A stretch of 64,000 bases of DNA, taken from contig NZ_AP022582.1 in NCBI RefSeq assembly GCF_010731595.1, positions 2,170,001 to 2,234,000 on the forward strand, read 5' to 3'. This stretch comes from Mycobacterium seoulense. Lineage in GTDB: Bacteria; Actinomycetota; Actinomycetes; Mycobacteriales; Mycobacteriaceae. The position numbers were made by a program, and so were the translations under genes. The notes below the pieces were generated by a model, which had not been told where the DNA came from, did not search any database, and saw only the letters and a program-made list of their open reading frames with translations. Below, in pieces: positions 1 to 7,181 of the stretch. How positions within the stretch are numbered: the first letter of the stretch is position 1; every line of letters starts with the position of its first letter.

Positions 1-1242
1 GATGTCCCATTGGCCCAACTCCGGAAATCTTTCGAGCAATCCTCCGATCGCCCCGCCACCGCCGCAACCGACCACCGCCATCCTCGGGCGCCGATCGCCT
101 ATCGACGGAAGGTAGTCGCGCAGGAAATCCCATGCGGCGTAGTCGATCTCACCGACGAGCTCGGCGGTGAACCGCCACTGCTCGCTGACCTCGGCGTTGG
201 AGAAGTAACGCACCCCGCGCTCGATCGTGCCGTTGCTGATCCGCATCAGCACACGATCGATCATCGAATAGCGGTACTCGGGCTCGCCCGCCGCATCGTT
301 GGCCCATTCCCGCTCGAGGAACTCGAAGTAGCGTCGCTCTTCGGGCTCGATCGGCGGCTCCCACGACTGGGCGTGCCCGAGCACGCGTTCCCGAATCCAC
401 GAGTCGACCACGCGGCTGTAGACGATCGTGTCGAACAGCATGAGCTGATGGCCGCCACCGGGCATCATGAAGAAATCCTTGGTCCCGCCGATCCGCTCGA
501 AGCACTCTCGGCAGTGCTCGGCGCCGACGACCTCGTCGTGCTCCCCGCAGGTGATCAGGACGGGCTTTGTGTTGGCGGCGGCGGGTTTTGGCGGAACGTA
601 GTTGAACACCGAGTGGTAGCTCTTGAGCCCGTACCGCCAGACGTAGAACGGGTCGTTCTTCTTGGTGTCCAGCAGTCCGGGGTCTTCCTGGTAGGCGGCC
701 TTGAAGTCGATGACCCGCCGCAGCGGGACCCGCAGCCGATCGCCGATCGCCTTGGCCGCCCACGTCGCCGGGCGCGATTGGAACAGCCGGATCGCCGGGC
801 TCATCGGCGCCTCATGGTTCAACAAGATGTTCATGCACACGCCGGCGGTCACGGCCGGGCACGCGTCGAGGGCGTGGAACGCGACTTCGCCACCCTGGCT
901 GGCACCGTGCAGGACGACGGGCAGTGAAGTGCGTCGTGCCGCGTAATCGGTGACCGCCCTGGTGTCTTCGAGGAAGGCGTCGAAGGTGAACACACCGGGC
1001 GTGCCTTCGGTGCGGCCGTGCCCGGTCAGGTCGAACGAATAGACGGCCGCACGATAATTGCGGCGCATGTGCTCGGCGAACGCGTCGTAACTCTCGCCGT
1101 TGCCGGCGGTGCCGTGCACCAGGACCAAGGCGTAGTCGGCGTGGTGATTGTCGTAGCAGCGCACGAAGATCCGTTTACCGCCGGATCCGTTCACCGTGTC
1201 TTCGACCATCGGCGGCACTGCCTGATCGGTGACGTTTGTCAT
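1..1242 (-). CDS. alpha/beta hydrolase with C-terminal Gly-rich region, partial at window edge
   Basis: The frame is open from an ATG at 1242 to the window edge, giving 414 codons without a stop. The N-terminal ~290 residues are an alpha/beta hydrolase: an LVHGTAG oxyanion segment, a nucleophile elbow G-A-S-Q-G-G near residue 115, and a late GGGHQL segment that could carry the catalytic His. Beyond it, near residue 395, is V-V-G-C-G-G-G-G, which resembles a nucleotide- or SAM-binding loop and hints at a second domain that continues outside the window. The ATG overlaps the TetR stop codon (ATGA), so the two genes are probably co-transcribed and the TetR may control it. Substrate unknown. Confidence 0.75.
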   Translation of the reverse strand, partial: MTNVTDQAVPPMVEDTVNGSGGKRIFVRCYDNHHADYALVLVHGTAGNGESYDAFAEHMRRNYRAAVYSFDLTGHGRTEGTPGVFTFDAFLEDTRAVTDYAARRTSLPVVLHGASQGGEVAFHALDACPAVTAGVCMNILLNHEAPMSPAIRLFQSRPATWAAKAIGDRLRVPLRRVIDFKAAYQEDPGLLDTKKNDPFYVWRYGLKSYHSVFNYVPPKPAAANTKPVLITCGEHDEVVGAEHCRECFERIGGTKDFFMMPGGGHQLMLFDTIVYSRVVDSWIRERVLGHAQSWEPPIEPEERRYFEFLEREWANDAAGEPEYRYSMIDRVLMRISNGTIERGVRYFSNAEVSEQWRFTAELVGEIDYAAWDFLRDYLPSIGDRRPRMAVVGCGGGGAIGGLLERFPELGQWDI

Positions 1243-1880
1243 CGCCTGGGTTCCAATCCTTCGGTGATGCGGGCGGCGAGCAATTGGGCGAACGCGTCGA
1301 AGTCGCGACGAAAGCCCGACGTGTCGGAAACAAAGGGGCGCTGCATGGACATGCCCAGCAGCACGGTTTCGAAGAGGCGCACCGACTCGTCGATCAAGCG
1401 CTGCGGCACATCGTCACCGGCGATATGGCGAAGCGCCCCGGCGAGCTGCCGACGCTGAGTATCGCGATAGTCGACATACGCGGTGCGTAAAAACTCGTTG
1501 TGGTTGGCCGCTGCGGCGAACTCCACCATGAACGTGACCGCGTCGACGTTGTCGATGAACAGGGCGTACATCAGATTGGCCGCCTCGGTCAGATCATCAC
1601 GCACCGACGCCCCGCGCGGCAGTTGGGCGGAGGCCGTGGCGAACAATCGCTTCGCCATGTCGTCGATCGCCGCCTGGAAAAGTTTTTCCTTCGTCTCGAA
1701 GTGATAGTGCAGCAGCGTCTGCGAGACGCCGGCCTTGGTCGAGATCAGCTTCATCGAGGACTTTTCGTAGCCGTACGCGCAGAAGCATTGGATCGTCGTC
1801 TGCAGGATTCGCTGTCGGGCGTCGCCGGCGGTGGCCGCGGGGCCGGCGGGCTCCTCAGGCTTGGACACTGTCGCGGTCAA
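1239..1880 (-). CDS. TetR/AcrR family transcriptional regulator
   Basis: This 213-aa protein has a TetR N-terminal helix-turn-helix at about residues 22-68 (RQRILQTTIQCF, then AGVSQTLLHYHFETKEKLF). The C-terminal half is a helical ligand-binding domain of the usual length. It is the first gene of a leftward operon and overlaps the downstream hydrolase by 4 nt. A palindrome at 1926-1947 lies just upstream of its start and is a plausible autoregulatory operator. The ligand cannot be told from sequence. Confidence 0.9.
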   Translation of the reverse strand: MTATVSKPEEPAGPAATAGDARQRILQTTIQCFCAYGYEKSSMKLISTKAGVSQTLLHYHFETKEKLFQAAIDDMAKRLFATASAQLPRGASVRDDLTEAANLMYALFIDNVDAVTFMVEFAAAANHNEFLRTAYVDYRDTQRRQLAGALRHIAGDDVPQRLIDESVRLFETVLLGMSMQRPFVSDTSGFRRDFDAFAQLLAARITEGLEPRR

Positions 1881-1925
1881 CGTCGCCTCGTCTCGTCATC
1901 TCACGTCCGCTTTCGGTCACGATAC

Positions 1926-1947
1926 TGCCTGATCGATCAGTCAGGCA
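1926..1947. promoter_or_regulatory. candidate TetR operator
   Basis: Arms TGCCTGA and TCAGGCA form a perfect 7-bp inverted repeat around a core that contains the palindrome CTGATCGATCAG. It sits about 45 bp upstream of the tetR start (1880) and 27 bp upstream of the divergent deacetylase-like gene (1974), so one regulator could control both directions. Inferred from symmetry and position only. Confidence 0.5.
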
Positions 1948-1973
1948 AGGGTGGCGCGATACGCTATCGCTTG

Positions 1974-2618
1974 ATGAGACCCAAGATCACCTTGACCTTT
2001 GACAACGGCCCGACCCCCGGCGTCACGGACCAGGTTCTCGACACCCTCGCGCAGCGTCAGATGTCCGCCATCTTCTTCGTCGTCGGCGAGAACGTCCGCT
2101 CGCCGGCGGGGCATCGGTTACTCGAGCGAGCCGTGCGTGCGGGGCACCGGATCGGCAATCACTCCTTGACCCACGGCCGACCTCTCGGCGAGCTCTCCCC
2201 GGCGGAGACCATTCGCGAAATCGGCGGCTTGCAAGAGCTGTTGGACGATCTCGGCGATGTCGATCGCTACTTCAGACCGTGGGGAACGGAGGGCGCACTC
2301 GAACGGCGCTGCCTGAATCAGACGGCGATCGACTACCTCCTCGCGGAGAAGTTCACCTGCGTCCTGTGGAACAGCGTCCCGCGGGACTGGGCCGACCCCC
2401 GTGGATGGGTAAGCCCGGCGCTCGCCGATGCCCGCAACCAACAGCACACCGTGGTCGTACTGCACGACCTGCCCACAGGTGCGATGGAGCGTCTACCACG
2501 GTTCCTCGATGACCTCACCGATTCCGGCCTGGAGGTCACCACAGACCTGCCCGACGACTGTGTGCCGATCGTCCGCGGCGAGATGCGCACACCCGTCGAT
2601 CACCTCACGGCGGTTTGA
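1974..2618 (+). CDS. polysaccharide deacetylase (NodB-fold) family protein
   Basis: A 214-aa protein of the carbohydrate esterase 4 / NodB family. Visible motifs are TFDNGP (residues 8-13), the zinc-binding H-x3-H in NHSLTHG (His63 and His67), an FRPWG motif-3 segment and a late VLHD motif. In active deacetylases the first motif is normally TFDDGP; here the second Asp, a metal ligand, is Asn11, so activity or metal use may be altered. I chose the ATG at 1974 because homology starts there, though an in-frame TTG lies just before it. No signal peptide is evident, so a cytoplasmic small-substrate deacetylase or amidohydrolase is possible. Confidence 0.75.
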   Translation: MRPKITLTFDNGPTPGVTDQVLDTLAQRQMSAIFFVVGENVRSPAGHRLLERAVRAGHRIGNHSLTHGRPLGELSPAETIREIGGLQELLDDLGDVDRYFRPWGTEGALERRCLNQTAIDYLLAEKFTCVLWNSVPRDWADPRGWVSPALADARNQQHTVVVLHDLPTGAMERLPRFLDDLTDSGLEVTTDLPDDCVPIVRGEMRTPVDHLTAV

Positions 2619-2668
2619 GGCTGCCCGAGCGGCGCTAAGGTGAATCGCACGGTGAGAAAGTGGGCGCA

Positions 2669-4051
2669 ATGAGCGACATGACGGCGCGGTTCTCCGAGAT
2701 CGTCGGCCAGCACAACCTGCTGACCGGCGACGCCATCCCCGAGGACTACTGGCACGACGAGGTGCTGACCAAGCCGGCGCAACGGCCGGCGTACGTCGCC
2801 AAACCGGCCAGCGCGGAAGCGGTTTCGCAGCTGCTCAGGGCCGCCTCGGACAACAAGATCCCGGTGACGGCCCGCGGGTCCGGGACCGGCCTCTCCGGCG
2901 CGGCGATCCCCCGGGCCGACGGGCTGCTCATCTCCTTCGAGCGCATGAACGCCGTCCTCGAGGTCGACACCACCAACCAGGTCGCCGTCGTCCAGCCCGG
3001 CGTCACCCTCACCGAGCTGGACGCGGCGACCGCTGACGCCGGCCTGCGCTACATGGTTCACCCGGGCGAGATGTCCTCCAGCGTCGGCGGCAACGTCGGC
3101 ACCAATGCCGGCGGCATGAACGCGGTCAAGTACGGCATCGCCCGCCACAACGTGCTCGGGCTGCAGGCGGCGCTGCCGACCGGCGAGCTCATCCGCACCG
3201 GCGGCAAGATCGCCAAGATCTCCACTGGCTACGACCTCACCCAGCTCATCGTCGGCTCCGAGGGCACGCTGGCCCTGGCGACCGAGGTGACCGTCAAGCT
3301 GCACCCGCGGCTCGAGCACAACGCCGCCGTGCTCGCCCCGTTCGCCGACTTCGACCAGGTCATGACGGCGGTGCCCAAGGTCGTGGGCAGCGGCCTCGCG
3401 CCCTACATCCTGGAGTACATCGACAACGTGACGATGGCCGCCCTCGTCCACACCCAGAACCTCGAGCTCGGCGTCCCCGACAGCGTCCGCGACAGTTGCG
3501 ACGCCTATCTGGTTGTGGCGCTTGAGAACCGGACCGCCGACCGGCTGGACGAGGACGTCGAGAAGGTGGGCGAACTGCTGGCCGAGCTGGGCGCCGTCGA
3601 TGCCTATGTGCTGGAGGGGGGTTCGGCGCGCAAGCTGATCGAGGCGCGGGAGAAGGCGTTTTGGACGCTGAAGGCCGTCGGCGCCGACGACCTCATCGAC
3701 ACCGTGGTGCCGCGCGGCGCGATGCCGAAGTTCCTGTCCGCCGCGCGTGGTCTGGCGGCGGCGGCGGGCGGCGGAGCGGCGGGCTGCGGGCACGCCGGCG
3801 ACGGCAACGTGCACCTGGCCATCTTCTGCAAGGACCCGGCCACCCGCAAGAAGCTGATGACCGACATCTTCGCGCTGGCAATGGAATTGGGCGGCGCGAT
3901 CTCCGGCGAACACGGCCTGGGCCGCGCGAAGACCCCGTACTTCCTCGAGCTGGAAGACCCGGTCAAGGTCGACCTGATGCGCCGCATCAAGCAGAGTTTC
4001 GACCCCGCGGGCATCCTCAACCCCGACGTCGTGTTCGCGGCGGACGCCTAG
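2669..4051 (+). CDS. FAD-binding oxidase/dehydrogenase, GlcD/D-lactate dehydrogenase type
   Basis: About 460 aa. The FAD_binding_4 (PCMH/VAO) domain covers residues ~40-215, with ARGSGTGLSGAA and the PP-loop region VGGNVGTNAGGMNAVKYG. The C-terminal FAD-oxidase domain contains CGHAGDGNVH and the terminal SGEHGLGRAKTPYF motif typical of GlcD and D-lactate or D-2-hydroxyacid dehydrogenases. It probably oxidises a 2-hydroxy acid and passes electrons to a carrier. Possible starts are GTG 2660, ATG 2669 and ATG 2678; none has a clear ribosome site. Its stop overlaps the stop of the convergent acyltransferase gene at CTAG (4048-4051). Confidence 0.85.
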   Translation: MSDMTARFSEIVGQHNLLTGDAIPEDYWHDEVLTKPAQRPAYVAKPASAEAVSQLLRAASDNKIPVTARGSGTGLSGAAIPRADGLLISFERMNAVLEVDTTNQVAVVQPGVTLTELDAATADAGLRYMVHPGEMSSSVGGNVGTNAGGMNAVKYGIARHNVLGLQAALPTGELIRTGGKIAKISTGYDLTQLIVGSEGTLALATEVTVKLHPRLEHNAAVLAPFADFDQVMTAVPKVVGSGLAPYILEYIDNVTMAALVHTQNLELGVPDSVRDSCDAYLVVALENRTADRLDEDVEKVGELLAELGAVDAYVLEGGSARKLIEAREKAFWTLKAVGADDLIDTVVPRGAMPKFLSAARGLAAAAGGGAAGCGHAGDGNVHLAIFCKDPATRKKLMTDIFALAMELGGAISGEHGLGRAKTPYFLELEDPVKVDLMRRIKQSFDPAGILNPDVVFAADA

Positions 4052-4863
4052 CCGACGACCGGGAATCGGCGTTGGGCGGCAAGCTCTTTGAGCCCCTTGC
4101 GCATCACCCACCGCACGTGCGCGTCGAGCCGCTTGATGTCGGAAACCTCGGCGAGCCGGGCGATGTCGATGGGCGGCAACACCTCGGTGACGATCTTGGT
4201 GGGCAGCGGCATGTTGACCGGCGCCACGATGCTGAGCCCGAAGGGGAAACCGAACGATATCGGCAGGATGTCCGTGCGGAAGAGCTTGCGCTCCAACTTG
4301 GTCAGCCCCAGCGCACGTGCCAGCCATCTGCCGCGGCTCAGGAAGAACTGGCTTTCCTGCCCGCCGATCGAGACGGCGGGAACGATCGGGACGTTGGCGT
4401 CTAGGGCAGTGGTGATGTAGCCGGTCCGTCCGCCGAAGTCGATGGTGGTCTCTTGCAAGGTCGACCGGTAGACGTCGAAGTCGCCGCCCGGGAACACCAG
4501 CACGACGGCACCGGCGGCCAACGCCTTGGCGGCGTTCTCGCGCGTCGCCCGGATCACTCCGGTGCGCCGCAAGAAGTCACCTGCCGGCCCGGCGAAGATG
4601 GTGTCGAACCCTAGCGCGTAGAGCGGGCGGTCGTAGCCGAACCTGTCGTAATAGTCGACGGCGAACACCGAGAGGTCGAAGGTCGTGAGACCCCCGGAAT
4701 GATTCCCGACCACCAGCGACGGTCCGTCCGGGACGTTGTCCAGGCCCCGCACCTCGGAGCGGAAGTAGTGCTTGACGATCGGGCGGGTCAGGGCGACGAC
4801 GTGTTCGGTCAGACCGCGGTCCCATTTGTCGACGTCGGTCGAATCCGTGCGGCTGTGGCTCAT
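4048..4863 (-). CDS. lysophospholipid acyltransferase (PlsC-like) family protein
   Basis: 271 aa. The acyltransferase signature begins with VVGNHSGG (~residue 50) followed by an Asp in TTFD, and VFPGGDFD (~residue 122) stands at the FPEG-type motif. This form is closer to the diacylglycerol/phytyl-ester acyltransferase branch than to classical PlsC. It probably transfers a fatty acyl group to a glycerolipid at the membrane. It stands alone, convergent with the FAD oxidase. The acyl acceptor cannot be deduced. Confidence 0.8.
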   Translation of the reverse strand: MSHSRTDSTDVDKWDRGLTEHVVALTRPIVKHYFRSEVRGLDNVPDGPSLVVGNHSGGLTTFDLSVFAVDYYDRFGYDRPLYALGFDTIFAGPAGDFLRRTGVIRATRENAAKALAAGAVVLVFPGGDFDVYRSTLQETTIDFGGRTGYITTALDANVPIVPAVSIGGQESQFFLSRGRWLARALGLTKLERKLFRTDILPISFGFPFGLSIVAPVNMPLPTKIVTEVLPPIDIARLAEVSDIKRLDAHVRWVMRKGLKELAAQRRFPVVG

Positions 4864-5014
4864 GTCGTCCTCGCTCGTCGTTGAGCGTGAGCCGATGGTA
4901 CGCCCGCCGGTCCGGCGACAACACGGGTTTTAGTTGTCGCTGTGAGGCGGGCACTTTCGATGCCTCTTGTTCCGGAGACGCCTGTGGTCAATGTGACTCA
5001 AGACGACGATGGGC

Positions 5015-5656
5015 TCACATCCCGAAGTGCGCGCGGCCCACCGCCGCGACGGCGTCGGGCGGCCCGCTCACCTCGACCTCCGCCACGCCGACCCGGCCGA
5101 AGAGATACAGCAGCAGCTCACCCGGTGGACCGCTCAGGGAGGCCACCGGCGAGCCCCGCAAAACCGTCACCCGCTCGCCGGTGCCGACCCACTCGACCAC
5201 AAGACCACAATCAAGCCGCCGACTCAGAAAACCACCCCCGCGGCGCACGTTCCGCCATAACGCCGCGTCCAGCTCGGGCGTCAGACCGCGTGGCCCGAGC
5301 CCATTCGCCCGGCGAAGGTCCTCGTGGTGAACGAAGAACTCGTTGAGGTTCGCCAGCGCGCGCACCCATCCGATGCGGAAGAACCCGATCGGCGGACCGG
5401 AACGGATCCGCGCGACCAGCGACGCGAAATCCTGGCGCCGGGCCAATGCGGCCCTGCGCCGCTCGGCGAACCGTTGGAAGCGCCCGGGCAGAACCAGGCA
5501 CGGTCCGGCGACGAGATCGTGTTCGCGCAGCACCAGATGCGCTGCGAGATCAGCAGCGGTCCAACCCTCGATCAGCGTGGGAGCGGAGGGCCCGAGCTCG
5601 TCGAACAGGGAGCAGAGCGCTAGGCGCTCCTGCGCGTCCAGCGCCGGCCGGGACAT
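5015..5656 (-). CDS. TIGR03085-type metal-binding protein (DinB/MDMPI superfamily)
   Basis: 213 aa. The N-terminal helical bundle begins with ERLALCSLFDELGPSAPTL and has the typical EGWTAADLAAHLVLRE segment, then NEFFVHHEDLRRANG; the His residues are likely metal ligands. This is the mycothiol-dependent maleylpyruvate isomerase-like superfamily, whose members are often thiol-transfer enzymes, though few are characterised. It lies 22 nt downstream of the thioredoxin reductase on the same strand, so a role in thiol redox chemistry is plausible. A second copy of the family is at 57384-58004. Confidence 0.75.
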   Translation of the reverse strand: MSRPALDAQERLALCSLFDELGPSAPTLIEGWTAADLAAHLVLREHDLVAGPCLVLPGRFQRFAERRRAALARRQDFASLVARIRSGPPIGFFRIGWVRALANLNEFFVHHEDLRRANGLGPRGLTPELDAALWRNVRRGGGFLSRRLDCGLVVEWVGTGERVTVLRGSPVASLSGPPGELLLYLFGRVGVAEVEVSGPPDAVAAVGRAHFGM

Positions 5657-5678
5657 CGCTCAAGGGTAAGCCCAAAGC

Positions 5679-6680
5679 CTAAGCGGCGGAGTCGGTATCG
5701 CTTCCGGGAATCTCGGCGGCGTCGCCCTGTTCGGCGGCGCTGGAGGCTTCGTGTTCGGCCAGCCAGCGTTCGGCGTCGATGGCCGCCGAGCAGCCGCTGC
5801 CGGCGGCGGTGATGGCCTGGCGGTAGGTGTGATCCACCAGGTCGCCGGCGGCGAACACCCCCTCGATCGAGGTGGCGGTGGTGCGGCCCTGCACCAGGAC
5901 GTAGCCGTCGGGGTCGGTGTCCACGACATCACGCACCAGCGCCGAGCGCGGGTCGTGCCCGATCGCCACGAACACCCCGGTGACCGGCAGGGTGGATTCC
6001 TCGCCGGTCACGGTGTCGCGCACCCGCAACCCACTGACGGTGTCGGCACCCTCCACGGCCGCCACGGCCGCATTCGTCAGGATGGTGATCTTGTCGTCGG
6101 CCCGCGCCCGCTCGAGCATGATCCGCGAGGCGCGGAATTCCTCGCGGCGGTGCACCAGCGTGACGCTGCGGGCAAAACGGGTCAGAAAGGTCGCTTCCTC
6201 CATCGCCGAATCCCCACCACCGATCACCGCGATGTCCTGGTCGCGGAAGAAAAACCCATCACAGGTGGCACACGAGCTGACCCCGCGGCCCAGCAGCTCC
6301 TGCTCACCCGGCACCCCCAGATAGCGGGCCGCCGCGCCCATGGCCAAGATCACCGCTCGCCCCCGCACCGTCTCGCCCTCGGCCGTCGTCACCGACTTCA
6401 CCGGGCCCTGCAGGCAGACCGAGTCGACGTCTTCCATCCGCAAATCGGCCCCGAACCGCAGCGCCTGCTCGCGCATCCGATCCATCAACTCCGGGCCCGT
6501 GATGCCCTCGCGGAAGCCGGGGAAGTTCTCCACCTCGGTCGTGGTCATCAACGCGCCACCGAACGACGTCCCCTCGAACACCACGGGCGCCAACTGCGCC
6601 CGCGCGGCATACAACGCCGCTGTGTACCCCGCGGGACCCGAACCAATGACGATGACATCGCGGACATCGGAGGCAGTCAT
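5679..6680 (-). CDS. trxB: thioredoxin reductase (TrxB2-like)
   Basis: 333 aa flavoprotein that uses NADPH to reduce thioredoxin. The FAD-binding GxGxxG is [16 protein letters not shown], the redox-active site is CATC in [11 protein letters not shown] (~residue 150), the NADPH motif is [11 protein letters not shown], and FAAGDL lies near the C-terminus. It closely resembles M. tuberculosis TrxB2. I chose ATG 6680 because AAAGG lies 6 nt upstream and homology begins there. Unlike trxB2 near oriC in M. tuberculosis, no trxC is adjacent here. It is divergent from the nirA operon, and APS reductase depends on thioredoxin, so shared control is possible. Confidence 0.92.
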   Translation of the reverse strand: MTASDVRDVIVIGSGPAGYTAALYAARAQLAPVVFEGTSFGGALMTTTEVENFPGFREGITGPELMDRMREQALRFGADLRMEDVDSVCLQGPVKSVTTAEGETVRGRAVILAMGAAARYLGVPGEQELLGRGVSSCATCDGFFFRDQDIAVIGGGDSAMEEATFLTRFARSVTLVHRREEFRASRIMLERARADDKITILTNAAVAAVEGADTVSGLRVRDTVTGEESTLPVTGVFVAIGHDPRSALVRDVVDTDPDGYVLVQGRTTATSIEGVFAAGDLVDHTYRQAITAAGSGCSAAIDAERWLAEHEASSAAEQGDAAEIPGSDTDSAA

Positions 6681-6845
6681 CAGGAACCTTTCAGCCAGTG
6701 TCGACAAGGGGCCCACCCTACTGGTGATCGCTGACCGTCTCATGTGAAGGTCGGTGCGATCGGCCTTACGACGCATGAACTCTAGAGACGCTGCTCGCGA
6801 AATATTCTGCGGCACACCATCTCCCAGATACATCTGCCGGACTAT

Positions 6846-6874
6846 GTTTGCCAAACAACCCGGGATTGCCAAAC
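6846..6874. repeat. TTGCCAAAC direct repeats
   Basis: GTTTGCCAAAC (6846-6856) is itself a 5-1-5 palindrome, and ATTGCCAAAC follows at 6865-6874, so TTGCCAAAC recurs 18 bp apart. It lies in the divergent trxB/nirA region and could be a regulator site. No nearby regulator is known to recognise it. Confidence 0.35.
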
Positions 6875-6911
6875 TTGAAAAAGCGGGAATCTCAATGGCG
6901 GGTAACACATT

Positions 6912-6917
6912 TAAAGT
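6912..6917 (+). promoter_or_regulatory. candidate -10 element for the nirA leader
   Basis: TAAAGT fits the mycobacterial TANNNT -10 pattern. A start site about 7 nt downstream would place the palindromes at 6929-6956 immediately after the transcription start. Position-based guess. Confidence 0.3.
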
Positions 6918-6928
6918 GAGGCGGAGCA

Positions 6929-6956
6929 CACAACCAACGGTTGTGTGCTCACAACC
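6929..6956. promoter_or_regulatory. candidate LysR operator / alternating palindrome before nirA
   Basis: CACAACC (6929-6935), GGTTGTG (6939-6945) and CACAACC (6950-6956) alternate, so the middle element can pair with either neighbour. The first pair makes a 17-bp palindrome that matches 14 of 17 positions of the one between lysR and fprA (11328-11344). This suggests that the linked LysR protein binds here. As RNA the element could also form two mutually exclusive hairpins. Confidence 0.6.
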
Positions 6957-6986
6957 TCTACACCTCTACTACTGTCGCCGGAGGAA

Positions 6987-7181
6987 ATGCACCATGAAGT
7001 CATGGACCGTGGGTCCTACGGCGTACCCACGGGAGCCATCGACTGGATCGACGTCACCGTCGACGTCCCGGCCCCGCAGCCCTGCCCGGCAGCGCACCGG
7101 CCGCCGACGTCGAGCCTCAGCCGCCACAGCCCCGGCCGGCGCAGCGGGCCAGCATTGTTCGCGAAGGAGAACATCACATGA
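6987..7181 (+). CDS. small leader ORF translationally coupled to nirA
   Basis: A 64-codon frame from ATG 6987 (or ATG 7002, 59 codons) ends in TGA overlapping the nirA start (ATGA at 7178-7181). Third-position GC is clearly higher in this frame than in the competing frame that starts at ATG 6994, which favours real coding. The peptide starts acidic/hydrophobic (GAIDWIDVTVDV) and turns Pro/Arg-rich. A GGAGG at 6980-6984 is best spaced for ATG 6994 in the other frame, so the true start is uncertain. No recognised domain; a coupling or sensing role for nirA translation is inference. Confidence 0.4.
   Translation: MHHEVMDRGSYGVPTGAIDWIDVTVDVPAPQPCPAAHRPPTSSLSRHSPGRRSGPALFAKENIT

Larger units (their letters stand above)
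6681..6986. other. long divergent intergenic region between trxB and the nirA leader
   Basis: No convincing gene lies between the trxB start and the nirA leader ORF. The stretch is less GC-rich than its flanks. It holds a trxB-side TAGGGT that fits a -10 element (6715-6720, minus strand), two TTGCCAAAC copies (6846-6874), a nirA-side TAAAGT -10 candidate (6912-6917) and the triple CACAACC/GGTTGTG array (6929-6956). A GTG at 6943 opens a frame with Cys codons at 6946, 6973 and 6988, discussed in the findings. Confidence 0.6.

Noticed and set aside
10..927. 305-codon plus-strand frame at the left edge
   Set aside because: Lies opposite the hydrolase frame, which carries a nucleophile elbow and open coding to the edge.
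2600..4327. 575-codon antisense frame over the FAD oxidase
   Set aside because: Lacks motifs and ribosome site; the FAD oxidase on the other strand is unambiguous.
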